A DNA stretch of 48,515 nucleotides, taken from positions 1 through 48,515 of the forward strand of contig JAQGKC010000495.1 of the NCBI GenBank assembly GCA_028290305.1, written 5' to 3'. Made by a program: the position numbers and the translations under genes. The notes below the pieces were generated by a model, which was given only the letters and a program-made list of their open reading frames with translations, did not search any database and was not told the origin of the DNA. Origin of the DNA: Bradyrhizobium sp. GTDB taxonomy: Bacteria > Pseudomonadota > Alphaproteobacteria > Rhizobiales > Xanthobacteraceae. Position 1 is the first letter of the stretch, and each line of letters starts with the position of its first letter. Positions 39,008 through 46,401 of the stretch are shown here, one piece after another.

Positions 39008-39079
39008 GCTCAAGCGGCGAAGCCGCGGATCGCCGCTTGAGCTAAATTCGTCTGCGATCATTGCCTTTTCAAGGCAATG
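39008..39079. other. Two strong inverted repeats between the small secreted gene and mgtC-like gene
   Basis: GCTCAAGCGGCGA/TCGCCGCTTGAGC (39008-39020 and 39030-39042) is a perfect 13-bp inverted repeat with a 9-base loop; CATTGCCTT-TTC-AAGGCAATG (39059-39079) is a perfect 9-bp hairpin. Neither has a T-run. They lie in the transcribed gap after the mgtC-like stop and may be attenuators, processing sites or Rho-independent-like pauses for minus-strand transcription. Confidence 0.5.
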
Positions 39080-39155
39080 GCTACGTTCAACTATCCTGCG
39101 GGGCCGGATCAGGTTTGGCGTCAGCCGAAAGGGCCACGACTTCCGGGAACTCAAT

Positions 39156-39872
39156 TTACTCGAGAGCGCGGACATTCCAGGTGGCGTGACGAACGCTGGG
39201 TATCCCGGACAGGTCGGCAACGACGGTGTCGAGTTCGTCCGGCTCTATCGACAGACTGACAAGTGTGGCCGCGATATCGGCATTGTCCCCGGACCGATAA
39301 ACCACGTTGATATCTCGCACCGGGTAATTGGCGGCCTCGAGCTTCTCAAGCAGGAACTCCCGCACCGATGCCACCGAACCGTGGTCCGTGGTAACCAGCA
39401 CATCGTAGCTCGCTTCCGAGGATTTCTCGTCGATCGGAATTCGATCGATCGCATTGACCAACGGCCGCAGCAAGGTGTTGCCTCCAAGCACGAACAGCGT
39501 CAGCAACGCTGCCTGGGCGACCATATCGGCGCCGGCGCAGCATCCGACCGCCGCCGAGGCCCACAGCGTGGCGGCCGTGTTAAGACCCCTGACATTCATT
39601 CCTTCTTTCATGATCGCGCCGGCGCCGAGAAAGCCGATGCCCGAAACCACATAGGCGATCACGCGAACGCTTCCCTCCGCTCCCGTCAGGCGGTTTGCCA
39701 GATCGACAAACGCCGACGCCCCGACTGCGACCAGGACATTGGTTCGCAACCCGGCGCTTCGCTGGCGATATTGCCGTTCAGCTCCGATCAGCGTTCCAAA
39801 AACGAACGCCGTCAGCAGGCTGACCAGGGTGTCCAGAAAATCATAGAGCTGAAAAGTCTGAAGGAAGCGCAT
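39156..39872 (-). CDS. MgtC/SapB-family membrane protein
   Basis: 238 residues. About four or five membrane segments occupy residues 1-140 with the family pattern TLIGAERQYRQRSAGLRTNVLVAVGASAFV (about 27-56) and VSGIGFLGAGAIMKEGMNVRGLNTAATLWASAAVG (about 76-110). The C-terminal 90 residues form the cytoplasmic ACT-like domain (SYDVLVTTDHGSVASVREFLL). MgtC proteins help survival in low magnesium or acidic phosphate-limited settings, partly through phosphate and ATP homeostasis. No M-box or mgtA lies nearby. Confidence 0.87.
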   Translation of the reverse strand: MRFLQTFQLYDFLDTLVSLLTAFVFGTLIGAERQYRQRSAGLRTNVLVAVGASAFVDLANRLTGAEGSVRVIAYVVSGIGFLGAGAIMKEGMNVRGLNTAATLWASAAVGCCAGADMVAQAALLTLFVLGGNTLLRPLVNAIDRIPIDEKSSEASYDVLVTTDHGSVASVREFLLEKLEAANYPVRDINVVYRSGDNADIAATLVSLSIEPDELDTVVADLSGIPSVRHATWNVRALE

Positions 39873-39908
39873 TCTTATCTCGATTGAGGGATCGGCATTC
39901 GCGGGGAT

Positions 39909-40910
39909 TCACGGCCTTATCTGCTCCGGCGTCAGCCCGGGCGAGCCTTTGCCCCCGGCCTCGGCGTCCTTGATCAGCGCGACGATGCGCCGCGACAACG
40001 GCACCTTTAGCCCGCGCCGGTCGGCGATCTCGGTGATGACGCCTTGCAGATAATCGATTTCGGTGCGGCGGCCGCGCTGCAGGTCCTGCCACATCGACGA
40101 GCGCGCCTCGGGATCGATCTTCATCGCCCGCCCCAGCACCATTTCAAACACCGCGTCGGGCAGCCGCAGCAAATGCGGTGTCCAGCCGGCCGGAATCGGC
40201 GTCGGCGACACCGGCCGGATGCCCTCCGCCTTGATCGCGGCCAGCCCCTCCGCCATCTGGTCCGCGAACAACCTGCGCCACGATCGCTGCGCGAGCTGTT
40301 GGCGCAGCGGCAGATCGGCCAGCGCGTTGAGCGCGTTGTTGAGATTGACCAGCAGCTTGCCCCATTGCACGCCGGCGATATTGCCGGTCGGACGCATGTT
40401 CAGGCCCGGCACCGAAAGCCGACCTGCGGTGCCGGAATCATCCTGTTCGATGACGATGTCGCCCGAAGTGGCGCGATGAAATCGGCCATCGCCGAGCGCG
40501 ATGACGTTGAACGGCACCATGCCCGCCAGCACGCGCCGGCCCCGCAGTCGCTCGCGCAGCATGGACACATTGCCGATGCCATTCTGCAGGCTGATGACGA
40601 CGGCATCGGGTGGAGCATGCTTGGCGATGATGTCCGCGATCCCGGCGGTATCGGCGCTCTTGACGGTGACCAGCACGGTCCCCGCATCATTAAAAATCGA
40701 GGGGTTTTCCGATAGCGACAGCCGGTTCGATGCGATCTGGCGGTCGAGGCCTTCAAAACTCGTCAGCCGCAGCCCGTTGCCTTCGATTTCCTGGATCACG
40801 CGCGGGCGCGCCAGCAATGCGACGTTGCGGCCGGCAGCAGCACACATGCCGCCGACAAAGCAGCCGATGCTGCCGGCTCCGGCCACGCCGATCGGTTTGT
40901 CCGAAATCAT
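39909..40910 (-). CDS. panE: 2-Dehydropantoate 2-reductase (PanE), intact homologue
   Basis: 333 residues from ATG 40910, which places the Rossmann motif IGVAGAGSIGCFVGG directly at the N-terminus; another ATG four codons upstream is possible. Further motifs: TVKSADT (about 80), VISLQNGIGN (about 104), QWGKLLVNLNNALNAL (about 183-198, the helical-domain Lys and Asn) and ARSSMWQDLQRGRRTEIDYLQG (about 270-291, the S-x-x-Q-D and EIDYxxG motifs). It reduces ketopantoate to pantoate with NADPH for pantothenate and CoA synthesis. A second PanE-like gene at 21465 is broken; if both once shared a role this one now carries it. Confidence 0.85.
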   Translation of the reverse strand: MISDKPIGVAGAGSIGCFVGGMCAAAGRNVALLARPRVIQEIEGNGLRLTSFEGLDRQIASNRLSLSENPSIFNDAGTVLVTVKSADTAGIADIIAKHAPPDAVVISLQNGIGNVSMLRERLRGRRVLAGMVPFNVIALGDGRFHRATSGDIVIEQDDSGTAGRLSVPGLNMRPTGNIAGVQWGKLLVNLNNALNALADLPLRQQLAQRSWRRLFADQMAEGLAAIKAEGIRPVSPTPIPAGWTPHLLRLPDAVFEMVLGRAMKIDPEARSSMWQDLQRGRRTEIDYLQGVITEIADRRGLKVPLSRRIVALIKDAEAGGKGSPGLTPEQIRP

Positions 40911-41076
40911 CCCGCATTCCATCCATTGCGTCTTAGCTCGTAGCAGACTTTCGTGTTCGATACCCGTGGAAGGGCGGCCGCGCCGCGGTTGGCACGGACC
41001 GCGCCTTGTAACCGTCATGGGCCACCGTTATGTCTAGCGGGTGGGCGGATGGGCTGGTACGCAGGAGGAGAGAACA

Positions 41077-41646
41077 ATGGGTTTACTCGACGTACTCAAC
41101 GGCATGCAGAATGGCCCCCGTGGCCCGAGCAATCCAAGCGCGCAATCTGGCGGCGGGATGTCGCCGATGACCATGGCGATCCTTGGTTTGCTCGCCTGGA
41201 AGGCCGTCAAACACCTCACCGCCAGCCAGCCCGGCGCAAGCCCGGCGCCGGCACCAACACCGACACCAGGCAATAGCACGAATGCCGGTATGCCCGGTGG
41301 TGGCCTCGGCGGTTTGCTTCAGGGCGGATTGGGCGGCCTGCTTGCCGGCGGCGCCGCGGGAAGCGTGATCAGCGGCGGGCTCGGCGACCTGCTGAAGCAG
41401 CTGCAGCAGAACGGCCACGGCGAAACCGCCAATTCGTGGGTCAGCCCGGGTCCAAACAAGCAGATTGCGCCCGGCGATCTCGCCAACGCCCTTGGGGCCG
41501 ATCAGATCAACAGCCTGATGTCGCAAAGCGGCCTGTCGCGCGACGAACTGCTCTCGGGCCTCAGCCAGCATCTGCCCGACGTGGTCAATCATCTGACTCC
41601 GGATGGACGGCTGCCCACCGAAAGCGAGCTATCGGGCCGAATTTGA
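41077..41646 (+). CDS. YidB-like (DUF937) protein
   Basis: 189 residues from ATG 41077, behind AGGAGGAGAGAACA. Begins MGLLDVLNGMQNGPRG; a hydrophobic SPMTMAILGLLAWKAV helix (about 29-44), a Pro/Ala linker, and a Gly-rich stretch (GGLGGLLQGGLGGLLAGGAAG) come before the DUF937 end QNGHGETANSWVSPGPNKQIAPGDLANALGADQINSLMSQSGLSRDELLSGLSQHLPDVVNHLTPDG. The NSWV...NxxI...L...LG...L...G signature is that of YidB, a conserved protein of unknown function, possibly membrane-linked. Confidence 0.82.
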   Translation: MGLLDVLNGMQNGPRGPSNPSAQSGGGMSPMTMAILGLLAWKAVKHLTASQPGASPAPAPTPTPGNSTNAGMPGGGLGGLLQGGLGGLLAGGAAGSVISGGLGDLLKQLQQNGHGETANSWVSPGPNKQIAPGDLANALGADQINSLMSQSGLSRDELLSGLSQHLPDVVNHLTPDGRLPTESELSGRI

Positions 41647-41701
41647 GGCCTGCCATGACAAACGTTTGAAATTCTGTTTTTTTCAGCAAAGGACGACAGC
41701 C

Positions 41702-41980
41702 ATGAGTGGCATTCTCTGGATCATCATCGTCGGCTTTGTCGCGGGAATTATCGCGCGGTTGATTTCGCCGGGCCCGAACAATCCCAGCGGATTCATCCTG
41801 ACCACCGTGCTCGGCATTGTCGGCGCGTTTGTCGCGACCTTCATTGGCCAGCTCATCGGCCATTACGGTCCCGATCAGGGCGCCGGCTTCATCACCGCGA
41901 CGATCGGCGCGCTGGTGGTGCTGTTCATCTGGAACAGGCTGGTGGCAAGCCGGGTGATTTCCGATCCGGGCGCGAAGTAG
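41702..41980 (+). CDS. GlsB/YeaQ/YmgE family small membrane protein
   Basis: 92 residues from ATG 41702 (AAAGGACGACAGCC upstream). Three membrane segments: ILWIIIVGFVAGIIARLI (about 4-21), FILTTVLGIVGAFVATFIG (about 30-48) and FITATIGALVVLFIWNRLV (about 62-80), with GPNNPSG and GxxGA features of the family formerly called transglycosylase-associated. Stress-linked in other bacteria; role unclear. It is downstream of the YidB-like gene on the same strand. Confidence 0.85.
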   Translation: MSGILWIIIVGFVAGIIARLISPGPNNPSGFILTTVLGIVGAFVATFIGQLIGHYGPDQGAGFITATIGALVVLFIWNRLVASRVISDPGAK

Positions 41981-41990
41981 AAAAGCTAGT

Positions 41991-42027
41991 CTGGATTGCT
42001 TCGTCGCTTCGCTTCTCGCAGTGACGG
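41991..42027. repeat. Short ATTGCTTCG-type intergenic repeat
   Basis: CTGGATTGCTTCGTCGCTTCGCTTCTCGCAGTGACGG is a common Bradyrhizobium intergenic sequence found next to convergent gene ends. It lies between the YeaQ-like and short-chain dehydrogenase genes and may end both transcripts. Confidence 0.6.
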
Positions 42028-42036
42028 CTCTAAGCC

Positions 42037-42825
42037 TCAGGTGATGAGATGCAAGCCGGCGTCCATCCGCACCACTTCGCCGGTCATGTTGCTCGATGGC
42101 GGCGTGGCAAGGAAGCACACCAAAGCGGCGACGTCTTCCGCGGTTGAGGCGCGTTTGAGCGGCACTTTCGCGACCACGGAATCGCGGACCTTGGCCGCAC
42201 CGTCGACGCCGCGGCCCTTGGTGAACCAAGGCGTGTCGATATAGCCGGGGCATACGGTGTTGACGCGGATCAACGGCGCCAATGCGCGCGCCAGCGAATA
42301 GGTGATGGTGTTCAGCGCGCCCTTGCTGGCGGCATAGGCGATCGAAGAGCCGATGCCGCTGATGCCGGCGACCGACGACACGTTGACCACAGCGGAGGCG
42401 CGACCGGACGCCTTGGCGCCCGCTTCCAGCAGGGCCCTCGCCGCCCGCACCATCTGAAACGGGCCGATGGTGTTCACGCCGAACAGCCGTTGAAAATCTT
42501 CCGCCGACAGGCCGTCGAGATTTTCATGTGCCATGTGCTTGGTGGTGCCGGCGTTGTTGATCAGCGCATCGACCCGTCCCCACGGCGCAGCCGCCGCGAC
42601 GATCTTCCTGCAATCCTCGTCGCGGGACACATCGCCCTGGACGACAACAACCTCGCCGCCCGCCGCGCGGCAAAGATCGGCGGTCTGTTCGGCTTCCTTC
42701 TGGCTGGACGAATAATTGAGGACGATGCGCGCACCGTCCTTTGCCAGAATAGCGGCGGTCGCAGCCCCCAGGCCGGATGCCGAACCCGTTATAATCGCGC
42801 ACAAACCATCCTTCGACATCCGCAT
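42037..42825 (-). CDS. Short-chain dehydrogenase/reductase
   Basis: 262 residues of the classical SDR family. Nucleotide site ITGSASGLGAATAAIL (about 12-27), DINNAG segment ALINNAGTTK (about 87), catalytic Ser in VVNVSSVAGISG (about 145-156), YAASKGALN with the Tyr-x-x-x-Lys (about 163-171), and NTVCPGYIDTPW. The Tyr/Lys/Ser triad is complete. It probably reduces or oxidises a carbonyl or hydroxyl in acyl or aromatic metabolism using NAD(P)H. Start ATG 42825; the third codon ATG (MSKDGL) is an alternative. It is divergent from the acyl-CoA dehydrogenase cluster. Confidence 0.87.
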   Translation of the reverse strand: MRMSKDGLCAIITGSASGLGAATAAILAKDGARIVLNYSSSQKEAEQTADLCRAAGGEVVVVQGDVSRDEDCRKIVAAAAPWGRVDALINNAGTTKHMAHENLDGLSAEDFQRLFGVNTIGPFQMVRAARALLEAGAKASGRASAVVNVSSVAGISGIGSSIAYAASKGALNTITYSLARALAPLIRVNTVCPGYIDTPWFTKGRGVDGAAKVRDSVVAKVPLKRASTAEDVAALVCFLATPPSSNMTGEVVRMDAGLHLIT

Positions 42826-43194
42826 TCCCTCTTGTTGATTTTGAGCAGCCCCGACGAGTCTGATCCAGCTTCGCTGAATCGGACTCGTCGCTTATCTCTA
42901 TTGTTTGGGCATAATCTGCCCGAAAACCGGTTTCCACTTTTCGGGATCATGCCCCGTGTGATGCGCGATCTACCATATCGCGCGGGGAAATGCCTGCAAA
43001 TCCGCCAAACTCCGTTGCGCGGAATTAATCCTGTGGCGCCCGACACTTATGTCGCCTCGGCAGGCTGCCCTGCGGACATCGGTGCTTGTCATGGCGATGG
43101 CTTTTGCTCATCATGCGGCGCAAGAAAAGACTGCACCCGATGCCAGGTGGAATCGCCGGGCAAGATGTGTGCAGCTTGAAAACCGAGGAACGCT
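42826..43194. other. Divergent region with repeat between SDR and acyl-CoA dehydrogenase genes
   Basis: About 370 bases. The first half carries the palindromic repeat at 42853-42954. The second half shows no defensible gene; it should contain the promoter of the acyl-CoA dehydrogenase operon, whose GAGGAACGCT ribosome site precedes GTG 43195. Confidence 0.45.
42853..42954. repeat. Intergenic palindromic element (GAAAACCGGTT type), second copy
   Basis: GACGAGTC...GACTCGTC (42853-42860 and 42882-42889) is an inverted repeat, followed by CTTATCTCTATTGTTTGGGCATAATCT and CGAAAACCGGTTTCCACTTTTCGGGATCATGC. The block order matches the copy at 36386-36496. Mobile or dispersed repeat without a coding function. 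Confidence 0.75.
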
Positions 43195-44259
43195 GTGGCG
43201 GAGAGTGAGAACATTGTTGCCGAGACCGCCGAGCGGATATTTGCCGATCTCGCCGACGCCCAAACCATCAATCACGACAAGAAGGGCAGTTGGAAAGCGC
43301 CGCTCTGGCAGGCGCTGACCGAGGCCGGCTTGCCGCTGTCATGGGTAAGCGAGGATTGCGGCGGCTCGGGCGCGAGCATGGCCGAAGGCTTCAGCGTGTT
43401 GAGTTCGGCCGGGCGGTTCGCCATCGCGGTGCCACTCGCCGAAACGATGCTGGCGGGATGGCTGCTGTCGCAAGCCAAAATCGCTTCGCCCGAGGGGGCG
43501 ATGACGGTCGCGCCGGCAAGTCCGAAAGACCGCATCGCGCTCAACGCCGACGGCACCCTGTCCGGTCGCGCGCGCGGCGTTCCCTTCGCCAGGGATGCCA
43601 AACATTTCGCGGTGCTGGCGCAGGGCACAGGCGGGTTTTCGATCGCGCTGGTCGATGCCAGCGTGTGCCGGATCGAGGCCGGCCTCAATCTGGCGAGCGA
43701 CGGCAACGACACCGTGACATTCAACAACGCGCATCCCGTTGCCCTCAAGCCCGCGCCGAAAGGTTTCGATCAGACGTCGCTGATGCTGATAGGCGGGGTG
43801 GCGCGAAGCCTGCAGATCGCGGGGGCGCTCGAATCGATGCTCGACATCAGCGTGCGCTACTCCAACGAGCGCGTCGCATTCGAGAAGAAGATCTCGAAAT
43901 TCCAGGCGGTGCAGCACAATCTTGCAAAGCTCGCCGGCGAATCGGCGGCGGCGCTCGCGGCCGCCACCTCGGCTGCGGACGCGATCGCCAACAGCACGTC
44001 GTTTGACGATGCGGTATTCCTCGAAGCGGCATCCGCGAAAATCCGCTGTTCGGAGGCCGCCGAAAAAGGCGCGGCGATTGCGCATCAGGTCCACGGCGCC
44101 ATCGGATTCACGATCGAGCACATCCTGCATCGTTACTCCTTGCGGGCGCTCGCATGGCGCGATGATTTCGGCTCCGAGAGCTACTGGGCGGTCGAACTCG
44201 GCAAGATGGTCGCCGCGCGCGGCGCCGATGAATTGTGGCCGCTGGTCGCGTCGCGCTGA
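43195..44259 (+). CDS. Acyl-CoA dehydrogenase family protein (first of a pair)
   Basis: 354 residues from GTG 43195 behind GAGGAACGCT. N-terminal helical domain with GLPLSWVSEDCGGSGASMAEGF (about 46-67), a short beta domain with FNNAHPVAL, and a C-terminal helical domain with YSNERVAFEKKISKFQAVQHNLA (about 222-244) and AIAHQVHGAIGFTIEHILHRYSLRALAWRDDFG (about 299-331). It is shorter than typical 380-residue enzymes and the adenine/substrate-binding middle motifs are weak. Pairs of this kind form mixed tetramers in which one partner is degenerate. It leads an operon with a second dehydrogenase and an enoyl-CoA hydratase. Confidence 0.85.
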   Translation: MAESENIVAETAERIFADLADAQTINHDKKGSWKAPLWQALTEAGLPLSWVSEDCGGSGASMAEGFSVLSSAGRFAIAVPLAETMLAGWLLSQAKIASPEGAMTVAPASPKDRIALNADGTLSGRARGVPFARDAKHFAVLAQGTGGFSIALVDASVCRIEAGLNLASDGNDTVTFNNAHPVALKPAPKGFDQTSLMLIGGVARSLQIAGALESMLDISVRYSNERVAFEKKISKFQAVQHNLAKLAGESAAALAAATSAADAIANSTSFDDAVFLEAASAKIRCSEAAEKGAAIAHQVHGAIGFTIEHILHRYSLRALAWRDDFGSESYWAVELGKMVAARGADELWPLVASR

Positions 44260-44296
44260 TCAGATCAATTCGCTTGTACGAAAGCCGAGACCTAAA

Positions 44297-45457
44297 ATGA
44301 CCGCAGCCCTCCGTTTCGATCCGATCCGACTGCCGCCCGAATGCGAAAAGCTGCGCAAGGAAGTGCGCGCCTTCCTCGCCGAGGAAATTGCCGCGGGCAC
44401 CTTCGATCCGCACAAGCCCAATCGCGAAGATGCCGATGCCCCCGAATTCAGCCGCCGGGTCGGCGAGCGCGGCTGGCTCGGCATGACCTGGCCGAAGAAA
44501 TATGGCGGCCATGAGCGCAGCTTCCTTGAGCGCTACGTGGTGACCGAGGAAATGCGCGTCGCCAATGCGCCGACACGGCGCTTCTTCGTGGCCGACCGGC
44601 AGAGCGGCCCGGTGCTGCTGAAATACGCCCCCGAGCACGTCAAGATGGACATCCTGCCGCGCATCTGCCGCGGCGAAGTCTGTTTCGCGATCGGCATGAG
44701 CGAGCCCAATTCCGGCTCGGACCTGTTCGCCGCCAAGACCAAGGCGACCAAGACCGAGGGTGGCTGGCTGATCAACGGCACCAAGATCTGGACGTCGTCG
44801 GCGCACATCGCCGACTACATGATCGCGATCTTCCGCACCTCACCGCCCACCAAAGAGAACCGCCGCCACGGCCTGACGCAGTTTCTGGTCGACATGAAGA
44901 CGCCCGGCATCAAGGTCAATCCGATCGGCCAGATCACCGGGCAATTCGAATTCAACGAGGTGGTATTCACCGACGCCTTCATGCCCGACGATCACGTGCT
45001 GGGCGAAATCGACGGCGCTTGGAAGCAGGCCACCAGCGAACTCGCCTATGAGCGCTCTGGACCGGAGCGCTTCCTGGAAACCTACTACGTGCTGACCGAA
45101 CTGGTTCGTGCGGTGGGACCAAAGCCGGACACCCGCAGCGCCGAAGGCATCGGACGACTGGTGGCGCAGCTACACACCATGCGGCGGATGTCGGTCTCGG
45201 TCGCCGGCATGCTGCAGGCCGGCAAGGAGCCGGTCGTCGAAGCCTCGATCGTCAAGGACATCGGCACGGTCTGGGAACAGCAACTGCCGCACCGGGTCCG
45301 CGATCTCGCCGCCTTCGTCGATGCCGACGCGACGAACCACGAGACCCTGGAAAACCAGCTGTCATTCGCCATCAAGACCGCGCCCAAGCTCACCATTCAA
45401 GGCGGCACCACGGAAGTGCTGCGCGGCATCATCGCGCGCGGGCTCGGGCTGCGCTAG
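44297..45457 (+). CDS. Acyl-CoA dehydrogenase (second of a pair)
   Basis: 386 residues from ATG 44297, 38 bases after the first dehydrogenase. FAD- and substrate-binding motifs are intact: CFAIGMSEPNSGSDLFAAKT (about 129-148), GTKIWTSSAHIADYMIAIFRT (about 161-181), and the C-terminal GGTTEVLRGIIARGLGLR that replaces the YEGT/QxxR ending of short-chain enzymes. The fatty-acid Glu of the IVD/SCAD position is not obvious, as is usual for the pimeloyl-CoA, steroid or aromatic-side-chain subfamilies, where the base lies elsewhere. With its partner it would introduce a 2,3-double bond into a CoA thioester. Confidence 0.88.
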   Translation: MTAALRFDPIRLPPECEKLRKEVRAFLAEEIAAGTFDPHKPNREDADAPEFSRRVGERGWLGMTWPKKYGGHERSFLERYVVTEEMRVANAPTRRFFVADRQSGPVLLKYAPEHVKMDILPRICRGEVCFAIGMSEPNSGSDLFAAKTKATKTEGGWLINGTKIWTSSAHIADYMIAIFRTSPPTKENRRHGLTQFLVDMKTPGIKVNPIGQITGQFEFNEVVFTDAFMPDDHVLGEIDGAWKQATSELAYERSGPERFLETYYVLTELVRAVGPKPDTRSAEGIGRLVAQLHTMRRMSVSVAGMLQAGKEPVVEASIVKDIGTVWEQQLPHRVRDLAAFVDADATNHETLENQLSFAIKTAPKLTIQGGTTEVLRGIIARGLGLR

Positions 45458-45524
45458 GCGCTCTGGAGCGCGCTTCCGGCGCTGTAATGCTTCAACCATA
45501 CTTTCATGCATCGGAGACCAGGAC

Positions 45525-46331
45525 ATGACCAAATTCACGGACATCGGCGTCGAAAAAGTCGGGCACGTCGGCACCATCGAAATCCAGCGGCCGCCGCTAA
45601 ACTTCTTTGATATCTCCCTGATCAACCAGATTGCCGATGCGCTGGAAGAATTCGACCGGGATATCGAAATCCGCGCTTGCGTTTTTGCCGCGCAAGGCAA
45701 GGCCTTTTGCGCCGGCGCCAATTTCAACGATCCCGCGCGGCAGGCCCAGGAGGCGCGCGCTGCCAAAGGCGACCCGGCGGACAGCCTCGGCCAGATCGAC
45801 AACCTCTACCTCCATGCCGTTCGCATCTTCCGCAACAAGAAGCCGATCGTCGCCGCCGTCCATGGCGCCGCCATCGGCGGCGGGTTGGGGCTTGCTGTTT
45901 CAGCGGATTTTCGCGTCACCTGCCCGGAGGCGCGTTTCGCCGCCAATTTCACCAAGCTCGGGTTTCATCCCGGCTTCGGGTTGACGACGACGCTTCCCGA
46001 ACTGGTCGGACAGAACAATGCCGAACTGATTTTCTACACCAGCCGCCGCGTCACCGGCGAGGAAGCCTATCGGATGGGCCTCGCCAATGAATGCGTGCCG
46101 CAGGATCAGGTTCGCGCCGCCGCCATGAAGCTGGCGCAAGAGATCGCCGAATGTTCGCCGCTCGGCCTGCTCGCGACCCGCGCCACCATGCGCGCGGGCC
46201 TCGCCGACCGCGTCCTGGCCGCCACCAACCACGAGCTTGTCGAACAAACCCGGCTGCGCGCGACCGAGGATTTCAAGGAAGGCGTCAAGGCCACCGCGGA
46301 GCGCCGCGTCGCGAATTTCAAGGGGCGGTGA
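45525..46331 (+). CDS. Enoyl-CoA hydratase/isomerase family protein
   Basis: 268 residues of the crotonase fold, from ATG 45525 with GGAGACCAGGAC upstream. Oxyanion-hole motif AFCAGANFNDP (about 62) and the second turn HGAAIGGGLGLAVSADFRVTCPEARFAANFTKLGFHPGFGLTTTLPELVG (about 109-158). The first Glu of typical hydratases corresponds to the F/G region near residue 134 (KLGFHPGFG rather than xLGxxPGxGGTxRL), so hydratase activity is likely but isomerase or hydrolase function cannot be excluded. It completes a dehydrogenase-hydratase unit for CoA-thioester breakdown. Confidence 0.87.
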   Translation: MTKFTDIGVEKVGHVGTIEIQRPPLNFFDISLINQIADALEEFDRDIEIRACVFAAQGKAFCAGANFNDPARQAQEARAAKGDPADSLGQIDNLYLHAVRIFRNKKPIVAAVHGAAIGGGLGLAVSADFRVTCPEARFAANFTKLGFHPGFGLTTTLPELVGQNNAELIFYTSRRVTGEEAYRMGLANECVPQDQVRAAAMKLAQEIAECSPLGLLATRATMRAGLADRVLAATNHELVEQTRLRATEDFKEGVKATAERRVANFKGR

Positions 46332-46353
46332 TTTTCACGCTATCGCTTCAACA

Positions 46354-46390
46354 CGTCGTCCCTGCGTGCGCCTGCGTTCGCCGGGACGAC
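46354..46390. repeat. Short REP-like hairpin
   Basis: CGTCGTCCCTGCGTGCG...CGCCGGGACGAC forms an inverted repeat between the convergent hydratase and acyl-CoA synthetase genes and can act as a two-way terminator. It belongs to the GTCGTCCC class of dispersed elements. Confidence 0.6.
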
Positions 46391-46401
46391 AGGCGGAGAG
46401 G

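Noticed and set aside
39008..39150. Magnesium (M-box) or manganese riboswitch for the mgtC-like gene
   Set aside because: The structured region is downstream of the mgtC-like stop on its own strand, not upstream, and lacks known riboswitch motifs.
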